Shown: in pieces, positions 10,950 to 21,417 of the stretch
How positions within the stretch are numbered: position 1 is the stretch's first letter
Layout of the letters: each line of letters begins with the position of its first letter
Notes under the pieces: model-generated
What the model saw: the letters and a program-made list of their open reading frames with translations, nothing else
What the model was told of the DNA's origin: nothing
The model's database searches: none
NCBI GenBank assembly: GCA_035771175.1
Contig: CM069597.1
Span: 7,289,001-7,353,000 of the forward strand
Reading direction: 5' to 3'
DNA length: 64,000 nt
DNA from: Paratinospora sagittata
Taxonomy: Eukaryota > Streptophyta > Magnoliopsida > Ranunculales > Menispermaceae
Made by a program: the position numbers and the translations under genes

Positions 10950-11881
10950 GGCACATAGGTGCTTCTCATCAGTGGGGGAGACCAATACAATACTTTCCCT
11001 ACAACTAAGTCAACCACAAAGGTGCATTTCGCGGGATTTAACTTCATATGATACTTTCTTAAAATGTCGAAAACCTCTACCATGTCGGTTGGATAACCTA
11101 ATACCCGAACATTTTTCATTAGCATGTCATCCACATAGAGTTCCATGTTTACTCCGATATTCTCTGCGAACATCCTATTGACCAGCCTTTGGTAGGTTGC
11201 TCCTTCGTTTGGTAGGTTGCTCCTGTGTTCTTTAACCAGAAAGGCATAACCTTATAACAATATAAACCACGATCAGTGATGAAATTAATTTTCTCCTCAT
11301 ATCTGGAACTCATCACTATCTGGTTATAATTGGAGTAAGCGTCTATGAAGCTTAACAACTCATAGCCCGTTGTTTCATCTACCAACTAATCAAGGTAGAG
11401 GAAAACTATCTTTTGGACAAGCTTTGTTAAGGTTAGTGAAATCAACACATGTCCTCCACTTCCCATTGGGCTTCTTAACCATGACCACTTTGGCTAACCA
11501 ATCTAGGTAGAGCACTTCCTTAATGAACCATGCTGCTAAGAGTTTGTCGACCTCTTCCTGCAGACTTTGAGCTCTGTCCAGGCTTAAGGCTCTTCTCTTC
11601 TGCCTAACTGGATTCATTGTAGAATCAACGTTTAGCCGATGCACTATGACGCTGGTCGGTATACCCGGCATGTCTTCATGTGACCAAGCGAACACATCTT
11701 TGTGTTCTTGGAGGACAACAACTATCTGCTCAATAAGTTTTGTGCCCATGCTAGTTTCAACTTTGACTGTCTTTGAGGGGTCATCGGTGATCTGAAACTC
11801 CGTCCATTCACCTTGCGCCTCAAGACCTGACACCTCATCCCTTGGGTCCAGGTCGGTAGTAGGTTGGACATCCAACTGCAT
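10950..11881 (-). pseudogene. Tat reverse transcriptase, frameshifted
   Basis: Three overlapping frames make up the RT. The N-terminal part (11390-11881) has FAWSHEDMPGIP, VIVHRLNVD and ends with WRTCVDFTNLNKACPKDSFP. The palm (11205-11385) has LSFIDAYSNYNQI with the first catalytic Asp, and ITDRGLYCYKVMPF. The second frame (11000-11173) carries the active-site box LYVDDMLMKN and RKYHMKLNPAKCTF. A stop follows PLP and an 18-20-bp duplication at 11187-11223 shifts the frame before YVDD. The sequence after GKVL is deleted relative to intact elements. Confidence 0.85.
11187..11223. repeat. Short tandem duplication causing the RT frameshift
   Basis: TTTGGTAGGTTGCTCC occurs twice in tandem (about 11189 and 11208). 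On the coding strand this repeats GGAGCAACCTACCAAA inside the GATYQ motif, and the following RT residues fall in a new frame. Confidence 0.8.
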
Positions 11882-12008
11882 GAGTCATTCCTCTTTGCTG
11901 GCCAGACTTCCTACCTGGTTGGACCTCTTTTTCATAACTGCCATGTAGTAGTCTCTAGATTCCTCCTGGTTGCCCCTCACAACACCTACACCTCTTTCGG
12001 TTGGGAAC

Positions 12009-12400
12009 TTAAAGTGTCAGGTGATAGGTACACACTACAACTCTTAGATGGTTTAGCAAAGGCTGGCCAATAATAGCATTGTATACAGTGGGACACTTCA
12101 CCACCAAGAAACTGGTCATCATAGTGACTTTATGCTTTGAATCTTCAGCTGTCACTGGCAGGGTGATCCTTCCCTCGGGCATAACTCCATCCCGATGAAG
12201 CCGATTAGAGAAACATCGATTAGGCTGAGATGTTCCTTGGTCAGACCTAGCTTCTCGAATGCCGGCAAGTAAAGGATATCGACCGAGCACCCATTGTCGA
12301 CTAACATCCTATTGATCTTGTAGTTGGTGACCGTCATTATCACCATTAGGGCATCTGCATGTGGGCGAAGAATGCCTTGTGCTTTTTCCTCCGTGAAAGT
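12009..12400 (-). pseudogene. Tat aspartic protease region
   Basis: The frame at about 12230-12320 shows INRMLVDNGCSVDILYLPAF. This is the retroviral-type protease active site in the VDNG variant common in the Tat clade, where many other elements have DTG or DSG. A frame change near 12180 moves the C-terminal part into another frame, where YNAIIGQPLLNHLRVVVCTY and YHLTL are conserved protease/RT-linker features. The region connects directly to the gag zinc-knuckle ORF upstream, so gag and protease were one polyprotein. Confidence 0.8.
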
Positions 12401-13952
12401 GATAACGAAGTTAGTTTTCTTCTGCTTTTTAGGTCGGTATTCCATGTTCATTACTTCCGACCTAGCCTCTTGGACATGCCTCATAGCCCGATTGGAAGTA
12501 CCGACTTGGTCTCCTCTGAAGATAGTCCTGATCTCCCCGATTGTTTCAGTTTGAGAGGCTGCATTCGTCTTCTGGTTAGAGTCTTTGACGAACTCTTTCA
12601 GATGTCTTTTGCGAATCAACGTTTCAATTTCCTCCTTCAGATCATGACACTGGTCGATGTTATGCCCATGATCACGGTGGTAGCAACAATACTTTTTCAT
12701 GTCTCTCTGATCGGTGGGTGCTTTCAACTTCGTAGGCCATCGTATGTAGTCCTTGTCCTGGATCTCCAACAAGACCTTTTCCCGCAAGACGTTTAGAGGC
12801 GTGTAGTTAGAGTACACATTATGAGGAACTTTGTTGCTCCTCTTATCACGCTGACCAGAATTGAGTTTCTTTCCACCACTAGTATCATCTTTAGGCTTTT
12901 CCTCTTCATATCACTTCCGCTTGTGATCTTTTTTAGAGTTCTTTGGGGAACCGTGTTCCTCTCGTTTAGCTTCTGCCTGCTCATCGACATTGATGTACTT
13001 CTCAGCCCTATCCAAGATATTTTTATAGGTCTTGGCTTTCTTCTTCCCGAGGGAATAATGAAACCTCCCAGACCTCAGACCAGCCACAAACGTTGTTACT
13101 GCGATTTGTCATTATAATCATCTACTTCGACTCTCACATTATCAAAACAATCTAGATAGTCTTTTAGGCTGTCTCATTGTCGTTGTCTGACTACTAACAA
13201 GTTATTCACCGACTTTTCTCTATCTATTTTTCCAGAAAAGTGGTCGATGAATTTATGGGCTAGGCGTCCAAACAAAGCAATGAAGCATGTCCTCAGTATT
13301 CGATACCACTTCCAAGCTGGACCACTGAGCATAATCTGGAAACCCTTGCACATGGTGGCATCGTCATAGCCTTTGAACAACATCCAAGATTTATAGTTTT
13401 CGATATGGTCCTTAGGATCTCCTTTTCTTTTATACTCCTTTACTTTAGCAGTCCTAGCATCCTTAGGTAAAAGAGCATTGTTAATCTCCTCTGCGAATGG
13501 AGATGGGAGGTCCTTATACTCCTTATAGTACCCAGACTAATATCCACTAGATCTAACGGATCTGGATCTGGTGTGTTTGAGGCATACGACCTTCCTGGAT
13601 ATCGACCTACTCCTACCACCTTTTTCGGTGTCAGATCGTTGTGTGGTACCAACTTGGTCGAAGAAGCCTTTGCCGTCCTGGCTGCCTTCGCAGATGCCGA
13701 CCTAGGACACAGAGATGCTGAGTTTGGACCTCGTTTTGCATCAAGAGAGTGACGCATATCTCCTATGTGCAGTGGCCTGGGGTTGGAGCTCGGTAGGTGA
13801 TGACTTCCTTCTGACTTTCGTCTAGAATTTACGCTCGAGCATCGACTCACCTCCTTTCTACGAGGTCGATAGTTGGGAGTAGCTTGGACGGGGAAGACTT
13901 CCTTCAGTATCTGCAGTTGCATATGGTGTTGTTCTAGGACCATCTGTGACAT
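12401..13952 (-). pseudogene. Tat gag (Retrotrans_gag and zinc knuckle), broken
   Basis: From 13952 downward, a basic, Ser/Arg-rich N-terminal part (13440-13952) is followed by the Retrotrans_gag domain (13174-13383: GPAWKWYRIL and KFIDHFSGKIDREKS). A Lys-rich linker (12793-12990) follows, then a frame (12152-12817) with the zinc knuckle CCYHRDHGHNIDQC and KEEIETLIRKRHLKEFV. Gag packages RNA into virus-like particles in the cytoplasm. At least three frame breaks separate the pieces. The start is taken near 13952 because the upstream 200 bp are leader-like; it is approximate. Confidence 0.8.
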
Positions 13953-14164
13953 CTTTTCCAGATTCTTTTCAACGACAGTAAGTCTGGCCTTCTAGTTCTC
14001 AGTAGAAGATTTTTTCGACTTCTATGGCAGCCTTCCTCTCTTCTTATCTTGAGGTGTCACCGGTTCAACAACTGCTTCCAATTCTATTAGAATGTCCACT
14101 TCTTGGCTTATTGTGGAAGAGTTGTTTCTAGCTCAAAGCGTCGTTCCCCATAGACGACACCAAA
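13953..14164 (-). promoter_or_regulatory. Tat leader with primer-binding-like site
   Basis: Immediately inside the 5' LTR the minus strand reads TTTGGTGTCGTCTATGGGGA (about 14145-14164). This matches the TTGGCGCCGTCTGTGGGGA-type primer-binding junction typical of Tat elements, with a few substitutions. Confidence 0.7.
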
Positions 14165-14903
14165 TGTTGGTGCAAGATTTGATCAACACCAATAAGATGA
14201 TGAGATGGGGAAAACAACGCTGATATATTCTGGAACTTGCTAGAGAACCAGTCTGGACGTCGAAGATTATGATCTAAAAAAGAAGTAACAGAAAAGAGAA
14301 TAAACTATCGTAAGGAACATCGGTGTGGTGTCGGCCAAAAACCCTCTGATGCCTAAGTTAGTTCAGAGCTCGTAGAAGAGTAGCAAAATAAGATAGTTGA
14401 ACTGTGTAGAGAATAACGTACCTCCCCCTTAGGGGTGATAGGGTTTTTATAGAGTTGGGTCTGTGGCCTTGTAGTCGAATTAGGAATGCCCAGAGGCTTC
14501 CCAGTCGGATCAGGAGGGATTCTCCTAGTTAAATTGGAAGAGCTGAGTAGCCTTCTAATGTGACTTGAAAAGTTGGATAATCCTTATCACGGTTGAATTA
14601 GTAGAGAATCCCGAATTTTGTCGCAGCAGATCTCACATAGTCGTTATATGGCACGTGGCCAATTTGTCACCCTGCTCGGTAGCACCTAGCAAAGCACCTC
14701 AATGTTGTTCATACTATGGATAGCTAAGGAGGTCGGTTCTACTCAAGAACACTCCTCAGTAGGCCTAGTTGTTCCATCATCTTGTCAACTTGATGGTTAT
14801 AAGACAGGTATGTTGGTGTGCCGAGGTGTTCCATCACCTAACCGACCTGGCTGTTACACGTTGACGTGGTATTCTGCTTGGTATACCGAGATATGGTCCA
14901 ACA
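14165..14903 (-). mobile_element. 5' LTR of the Tat element
   Basis: On the minus strand it starts TGTTGGACCATATCTCGG at 14903 and ends TTGCACCAACA at 14165. It is 739 bp, with TGTTGG...CCAACA inverted ends, directly followed by the PBS-like leader. The right flank is LINE sequence. Confidence 0.85.
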
Positions 14904-15510
14904 TAATCCATGCTCATAAAATATTGCACTATATATAGAACTTGTGAAAGCTAGAAAACATCTTGTTGTTGTTAAGCTGGATATGGCTAAAGCCTTTCAT
15001 AAAGTAGAATGACTCTATGATCCATAGTATGTCTTGCCTTGGTTTCTCTCCAAAATGGTGTTATTGGATTTAGAGCCATCTATCAACAGTCCATTATGAA
15101 ATCCTCATTAATGGCAAGCTCTTCTCTCACGTCACACTATCCAGAGATCTCCGCCGATAGGATCTTCTCTTGCCTTTCTATTCATTCTATGTATTGAATA
15201 CATTTCCTATCAATTGCAAAGAGCCAATTTTTTCATCCATTGTTGGCTTTTAGTTAAACCAGCACTAGCCCCCCCTCCTCACTAATTTCTCACCTCGTCA
15301 TCGCAAATGATTCCTTGTTCTTCTGTAAAGCTACTGAGAAGGAAATTTCTTATCTTCTCTCCATTTAGAGTCATATAAAGAGCTTTTTAGGTGATAGTAT
15401 TAACTTTTCAAAAAACTTGATATGCTTCAGCTCAAATATTTCTCATATCAAGAAAAGCTCCCTCTGCAGCCTATTGAATATTAAAGAACACCATGGCTTA
15501 GGCAAGTATC
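14904..15510 (+). pseudogene. LINE reverse transcriptase fragment, part 1
   Basis: Degenerate non-LTR RT in mixed frames: KLDMAKAFHKVE, VLINGKLFSHVTLSRDLR, then VIANDSLFFCKATEKEI, where the catalytic FADD box has decayed to IAND. It ends with NIKEHHGLGKYL. Many stops are present. It continues after the hAT-type insertion as YLGSL at 16450. The 5' part presumably lies on the other side of the Tat element, outside the window. Confidence 0.8.
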
Positions 15511-16444
15511 TAGCGGTGAGCACCACACTTTCATACCCAATCTAACCCAACTAAAAATTGCTGAGTCGATTCGAGTTTTCCATATGCAATCGGGTTGATC
15601 GAGTCCAAAAGTAAGAGATTTGATTACATCGGTATCACCCGTAGAACTTAACCCAACCCCCTTAGGTTAAACAACAACAAAAAATTCCCTTGACTCGATC
15701 TAACCCCCCCCCCTCCCCCCCCCCTCCCCCCCAACCACTTGATTCAGTTAAAAAAAAAAAACCTTCCACCACTCCGAACCGATTATCTCTTCTCAGCACC
15801 TGCTCATATCTCTTTTCTCCTTTAAATAAGACAATAAAGAAAACCCTAAGCTATGAGGAGCAACTCCCCCTTATGTGTAAAGAAAATCCTAATGCACCCC
15901 TTATTTATGATTCTCTAAAGAAGAAAGCCAAGAGCAACACGATAGCTTGCAGTCACATATGAGGCTGGCGACTCTCCCCCATTTGTATCGATGCTCAATA
16001 TATCGATACCCCTCTACAATTTCAATATCTCCGGCGCTTTACGACATGAACGGCAACACCGACACCATCTTTGGCTTTTCACATCTCCATCGTTGCTCCC
16101 AACATCATCTTTATCATCAATCTTTCCCATTGCTTCTTTTTCATTTTTTCATTCTTCATTTCTAGGTAACCATTATCGCCTCTAAGGAAGTGATTATCAT
16201 TTGATTTCTTTTTTCTTTGTTGAAGATTCTCATTCAATTTCATTCACTATTTGTGACTTCGAATAGTACTAGCCCAACCCGACCAACTCGCCAAACTCGA
16301 CTCCATAAACTAGTCGATCGTGTTGAGTTGTTTGTCCAATGTAGAACGAGTGGCATCGGGCCACATTAGATGTTACCCGATCCCTGGAAGTCAAGTGGGG
16401 TTTGGGGTCAAACCAAACCCAGACTCAATCCAATTGCACCCCTA
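15511..16444. mobile_element. Non-autonomous hAT-type element
   Basis: Ends are TAGCGGTGAGCA on the left and, read inward on the other strand, TAGGGGTGCAATTGG on the right. An 8-bp duplication flanks it with one mismatch: CAAGTATC (15503-15510) and CAATTATC (16445-16452). Removing it rejoins the LINE reading LGKYLGSL. The interior is non-coding with a C-rich run (15705-15732) and pieces rich in 'aacccaac/ccgacc'. It resembles the element at 59828-60649. Confidence 0.75.
15705..15732. repeat. C-rich low-complexity run
   Basis: Nearly uninterrupted C with a few T, followed by an A11 run at 15751; inside the hAT-type element. Confidence 0.9.
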
Positions 16445-18060
16445 CAATTATCTAGGCTCTTTAACAACCAAAGAATTTTTACTCAAGATTGTGAGGCTTC
16501 CCACTCCGATGTCTTGCTTTAAAATGCCAACATCCACTTGCAAAAATCTCCAATCTATCTTCATCTAGTTTAAAAAAACCAATTCATTGGTCATCAAGGG
16601 ACCAGTTGTAAAATCCAAAAGCCTTAAAAGGTTTGGGATTCAAGAACTTAGAAAATTTCAATGCTACTCTACTAGCCAAGCAAGTTCAAAGGCTCCTAAC
16701 TTGTCTTCCCCTTCTTCTTTTCAATTTTCTCATGGTCAAATACTTCCAAGGCTACATCTTTCATACTTGCTCCTTTGGGGATTGGTTCATCTTGACGTTG
16801 GAGGAGTTTATAGCAAGGTAGAAAAATTCTTGAACATAGAGTTCTCTCGATAATTAGATATAAGAATTCGATCAACCCTTGGTTGCTTATGCCTTACTCG
16901 TCCAGGGAGTGGTCGCTAGCTAAGTATAATTATATGAATGTTGTTTAGCTTATCTCTAACAATAAATTGGAATCACCATCTAATTCAAGTTCTTTTCTCC
17001 AAAAAAGGTGCAAAAGTTATCTTTTCAATTCTAATTAGCAATAATGCTACCAAGATAGGAGTACTTGGCATTTTTCCATGAATGGAATGTATTTGGTCAA
17101 ATCGAGATATCAACTTGCTTCTAAGCTGGCAATGTAAGGTGCATTCTCTAAGAAGTAAATGGAGGCCAAACTGTCAACCCCCTCAAGACCAAAACTGAAA
17201 GAATATATGGTTTTTATTCATTCCCCCGAGATCAAATATTTCCTTTGGAAATGTTATCATAACTCTTTAACCTTTAAAGTTTCTCTAAAGCATCATCATA
17301 TCAAGATCAATGATATTACTTACCCTATGATCCAAAGGATATGGCATCTATGCTTTTGGTTTTTGCAACTTTGTAAAAGTCTTTTGGTTTGATTCTCTTT
17401 TAGACATTGAACATCAGTCATTCAAGGTTGCTCATCTCTTTAACGTGGACAATTTAATTCAATAGTTGAACACTAATAATGGAAACCAAGTCGACATCTA
17501 ATGGATAACATTTAGGTTTTTAGAGGTTGTTGAAAAAATAGAGATTCACTCATCTTCAATGAAATTAAAATCTAACCATCTACTTGCATTAAACTTACAA
17601 CCAATAATTTAAAGTTCTTGTCAGCTCAGTTCCCTCAGCCAACCACCCTGTCTAATTAGAGCTTGTTGTTGCATTTTTCTAATACATTCAAGCTTTTCAC
17701 ATATGCCTCAAGATGTCCACGCCCTAAACTAACTAGAGTTGTGTAGGCTCTCTCCTCATCTTAAGGCTATATTATCTTTGTCGGTTGTACTTCACTGTCT
17801 CCTAAAGTTGTTGAGGCCCAAGTTATTCTCGTTACATTAAAGCAACAATCTTTGCTTTCAAATTTCCTTTTTATTTACTTTTACTCAAAATTAGTTATTG
17901 AAGTCCTATCTCGGGTTCAATCTTTGGGTGATGATGCACACAAGGTTATCTTATACCCATAATCAATAACATTCTTCATTGTTTGTAATCAACTACTTCT
18001 TCTCACTTCAGCTTTGGCTTTCTCATCCTTTAGAGGATTCTTTTAATATATTCTAAGAGT
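16445..18060 (+). pseudogene. LINE, part 2 (RT C-terminus, zinc region, RNase H)
   Basis: It resumes at YLGSLTTKEF. 16620-16820 reads GLGFKNLENFNATLLAKQVQ, a hallmark of the region after the RT in plant L1-like LINEs. 17215-17390 gives EIKYFLWKCYHNSLTFK, the zf-RVT-type segment. 17815-17950 gives AEAQAILVTLKQQS and VIEVLSRVQSLGDDAH, an RNase H-like tail. Stops and frameshifts are frequent. It ends near 18060 in A-rich DNA without a clear poly(A) tail. Confidence 0.75.
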
Positions 18061-20625
18061 ACTTTCTAATAAAGAAAACAAATTTTATATCATGCTCAAT
18101 TAAAATCAATATTGTATTTTCTTAGCTATGTGACATCGACTATATGAATATGTCTCAACATTCCAAAAATACCAAATTCTAACTATGACAATGTTGTGCA
18201 CTTTAACTTTACATGACTTTACAAATTTTTCATCTCACATAGGTCAAAATAAAGTTTGTGAGTAACATGGTGCACCCTTTGACATTGCTCAAAAACTCTT
18301 TTAAATAGGTGCTAATAAGATAGGGTTCAATGATTATTTATCAAGTTAAAAACTTATTTTTTCCTTTCAATATAGACATACATCATCCACGGAGTAAGAA
18401 CAATATTTAAGAGTCCAAAACTAATAATAATGACTCATATGGAGCATGTAAACTCTCATAGCAAGCAAGTTGTCAATGAACCCACACAAAAATATATCTT
18501 AAACTCTTCCTCGGAAAAGATTGAGCCATGCCCTCTTGTACTCATAAGGGGTGTTAATACCACCAAGTCAAAGATAGATTCATTGCTTTGACCTCACTTA
18601 GACCTTACAAATTGTTCTTGCACACAAAGCCTACATGAAAACACTTTGACCTAAAGCTTGCATATAGTAGCTAGTGAGCCCATGTGGATGCCCTTTCACA
18701 TCACATCAAAGTTATCCTAAAACATGTGTCATAAGTTGGAGCTCAATACTTGCTTATAAATAAGTTTAGAAAACCCTATTTGTTATTTTATTGTGAAAAT
18801 ATTATAATATATAAATTAATATTAAATTATAAATAAAAAGAAGCATAACAATCTATGTGATCTATAATTATGACTGACATTGTATATTTAAATTGTAAAT
18901 TTGGTGAATGCAAAAAATCAGAGAAAATAGTAAATAATTAAAGTCATAAAATAGGGACAAGTTAATACATAAGAGTTTGGATTTAAATATTTATTACAAT
19001 GGAGAATAAGAAAATTTCAAACAAAGAATAATTAAAAACATGTTAAAAATATTAATGACTTTTGAAATACCTTATTGTTAACATTTCAAAATTCAAAGAA
19101 AAACAAATAATATGATCATCATCAAAGTATTTCACATATTATAAAACAAAATACTATGTGCAAATGTTAAAATGTATTTGTAGTAATTCATTTAAATACA
19201 GACTTATAAATTAACAAATTTTGAGATATTAGAAGATATATAATTTGAAGGTAAAATAAGATATTGAAGTATTGAAATTCACAATAGTCTTATAACATAG
19301 AAATCAATAATTGTAACAATAAAAGAAAATCAATAGATAATTAACTAAACAGGGTTTGGTTTGATAGCTAAGGGCTTGCTTTAAGAAAAAAGAGTTCTAA
19401 ATTTAAATCTCAACTCAAGTGAATTACTTCACTTTCGATACAGATTTTGGTTCCACCAATTAATATGATGCCATCAACAAACATTATACACAAAATATCA
19501 TTTTAAATATATTTGGTCAAATATTCATTAATAGATAATAATAAAAAAGAACAAAAGTATACATCACTAGGACCAACAAATAACATACGCCAAAATTCAT
19601 GTTAAAACAAAGAAATTCGCATCTTTAACAAAAAGAACTAATAAAATTTCATTACAATTATTGATTGTTTACTTAGTAAATACAATTGTCTCATCTTGTC
19701 CCAACATTCTCATATCACAAATTTATGTAAAATCACAAAAACGAATTGGAATGCCACCACCTAATTTTTAACTCTCAAATCCATGTCAAACAAATTTCTT
19801 TCATCTTTAAATCAATGAGTTCCTTGCATATTTTATTGCTATTTAACATACTTCTCATTGTTGCAAATCCGCTTCATAGTTAGTTGCACTTTTACCCATA
19901 TCGGCTAGTAAAAATTAAATCCTTCAGGGAACATATATTAAATGTTATATGTAACATATTTTCAATGTGTGGACTTGCTAGGAGTGTGTCCATGACTTAG
20001 ACTTGGGCCTTCAAAAAGAATATACGTCTCAGTGCTTTTGCATATGCCTCTTATATTAACCCATCGATCTCTTGATTTCTACAAATCCATTTTTTTTATT
20101 AAAGATAACTCGAAAGACAATAGATCCATTAAAGTACATGCAATATACTTGGTGCACAATCCTTTTTAAGATAAGAACTTCAATCTATTATAAGATAAAA
20201 TTGCAAAATAAATTATTTTTTAATAATTTTATCATAAGGACCTTCAATTCATCAAAAGTAAATGTAAAATTGTTAAATAAACTCATAATGCATTTTGACT
20301 TCTAACCGACAAATGACTCAACTTCTTGGGCTATGAGATTATCCTCGAGATTAAATTTTTGTTTTCGCCTCACAAGTAAGTTGCAAAACAAATGTGTCAC
20401 TGCCACCGACAAAGACTTTGATACCTAAGAACTAGATTCTAATGTAACAAGTATGCAAAAGTCTCGTTGATCATTTATAAGGTTGTCATAATTGGAAGAT
20501 CATTGAAGTTGTTTTTGTATGAGTGTGTGAAGGTTCAGTTCTAATTTTAAGAGGATAATGATTCTTTCAGTAAGATTAACTAGACATAAAAGAACTATCG
20601 AATCATAGGTTAGTAGGCATGACAT
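18061..20625. other. AT-rich intergenic DNA
   Basis: No supported gene. It is strongly AT-rich with long poly-purine and poly-pyrimidine stretches. A possible SINE remnant lies at 19350-19440 (TGATAGCTAAGGG as a box-A-like, GTTCTAAATTTAAATCT as a box-B-like phrase). Confidence 0.5.
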
Positions 20626-20860
20626 TACTAAAAAGATATAATGGCATCCCACTTAATGACGTGTGAGCATCCCCACACATGACTATGACAAAAGGCTTTG
20701 CACACCACACCACCTTGCCCATGTGATAAGTCAACCCCAAGGTTCAAACTTGAGACTTTGTAGGAAAAAAATCGTTTTCCTACCACCTCGCCAAATCTAT
20801 TGGTGGTAAAAAAAAGGCATTTTCGAACACATTCGGTGTTCATTAATTGAAGATGAATGC
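20626..20860 (-). mobile_element. SINE-like copy 1 (tRNA-derived)
   Basis: The minus strand has a box-A-like TTGGCGAGGTGGTAGG (about 20780-20800) and a box-B-like AGTTTGAACCTTGG (about 20735-20750) at tRNA-like spacing. A second diverged copy lies 490 bp to the right, which supports a repeat family. Confidence 0.55.
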
Positions 20861-21124
20861 TTGAGTGATGAAAGAAGAGGAAGAAAGAAAAGGAGAATGA
20901 GGGAGATGATAAATCACACGACCATGGTTGACAATGCATTACCATTAGCTTTGTGTGAGGATACATGTTCCTTGCCCAAGGCCAAGTGATCATGACCTTC
21001 GACCATGGTTGATGTTACTTTGAGTGTTATTCTATAGAGAATTCGTCATATTTCTATTTTCTTATGCTTTAACTTATTGATGAATTTTGATATAACAAAA
21101 TTCATTTAAAATAAGCATCATTCG

Positions 21125-21335
21125 AAGACATGGTGGTATTTCATTTAATGGAATCAAAGCGTTCCCCACACGTAAATATGACATAAGGGCTTTGTTTTAA
21201 GTAAAGGTCGTGCCACTCCACCTATGTGGTGAAAACAAAAGTCTATCTCCTAATTCAAACCTGAGACCTCATAAGAAGAAATCCATCTTTCTACAACCCT
21301 GCGAAATGATTGGTAGTCCATTTCAACTTTTATTC
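21125..21335 (-). mobile_element. SINE-like copy 2
   Basis: Shares with copy 1 the phrases GTTCCCCACACGTAAATATG / catccccacacatgactatg, the 'gggctttg' block and the box-B-like AGGTTTGAATTAGG on the minus strand. Same orientation and similar length. Confidence 0.55.
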
Positions 21336-21417
21336 TTTATACAAAAAACAATTCTTCTCTATAATAAAGCTAACAATAATCTATATTTATACTACATATG
21401 ATATAAATACTTGAAGA

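Larger units (their letters stand above)
6654..14903 (-). mobile_element. Tat-lineage Ty3/gypsy retrotransposon, degenerate, 3' part outside the window
   Basis: On the minus strand the order is 5' LTR (14903-14165), PBS-like leader, gag, protease, RT, RNase H, integrase, a spacer, and then an ORF on the opposite strand (6654-9170). The zinc-knuckle motif in gag (CCYHRDHGHNIDQCHDLKEE), the VDNG protease motif and the integrase phrase KWAEAKPLATITE match the plant Tat clade as I know it. Every ORF has stops or frameshifts, so it is inactive. A copia-type solo LTR (7041-8825) and a gypsy element (ending at 6653) are inserted in it, and it is inserted in a LINE. Its 3' LTR must lie left of the window. 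Confidence 0.85.

Noticed and set aside
12359..12796. 145-codon plus-strand frame
   Set aside because: It is the complement of the Tat gag-protease region, whose minus-strand frame has clear domains.
20072..20305. 77-codon frame in AT-rich DNA
   Set aside because: Asn/Lys/Ile/Phe-rich composition typical of random AT-rich frames; no domain.
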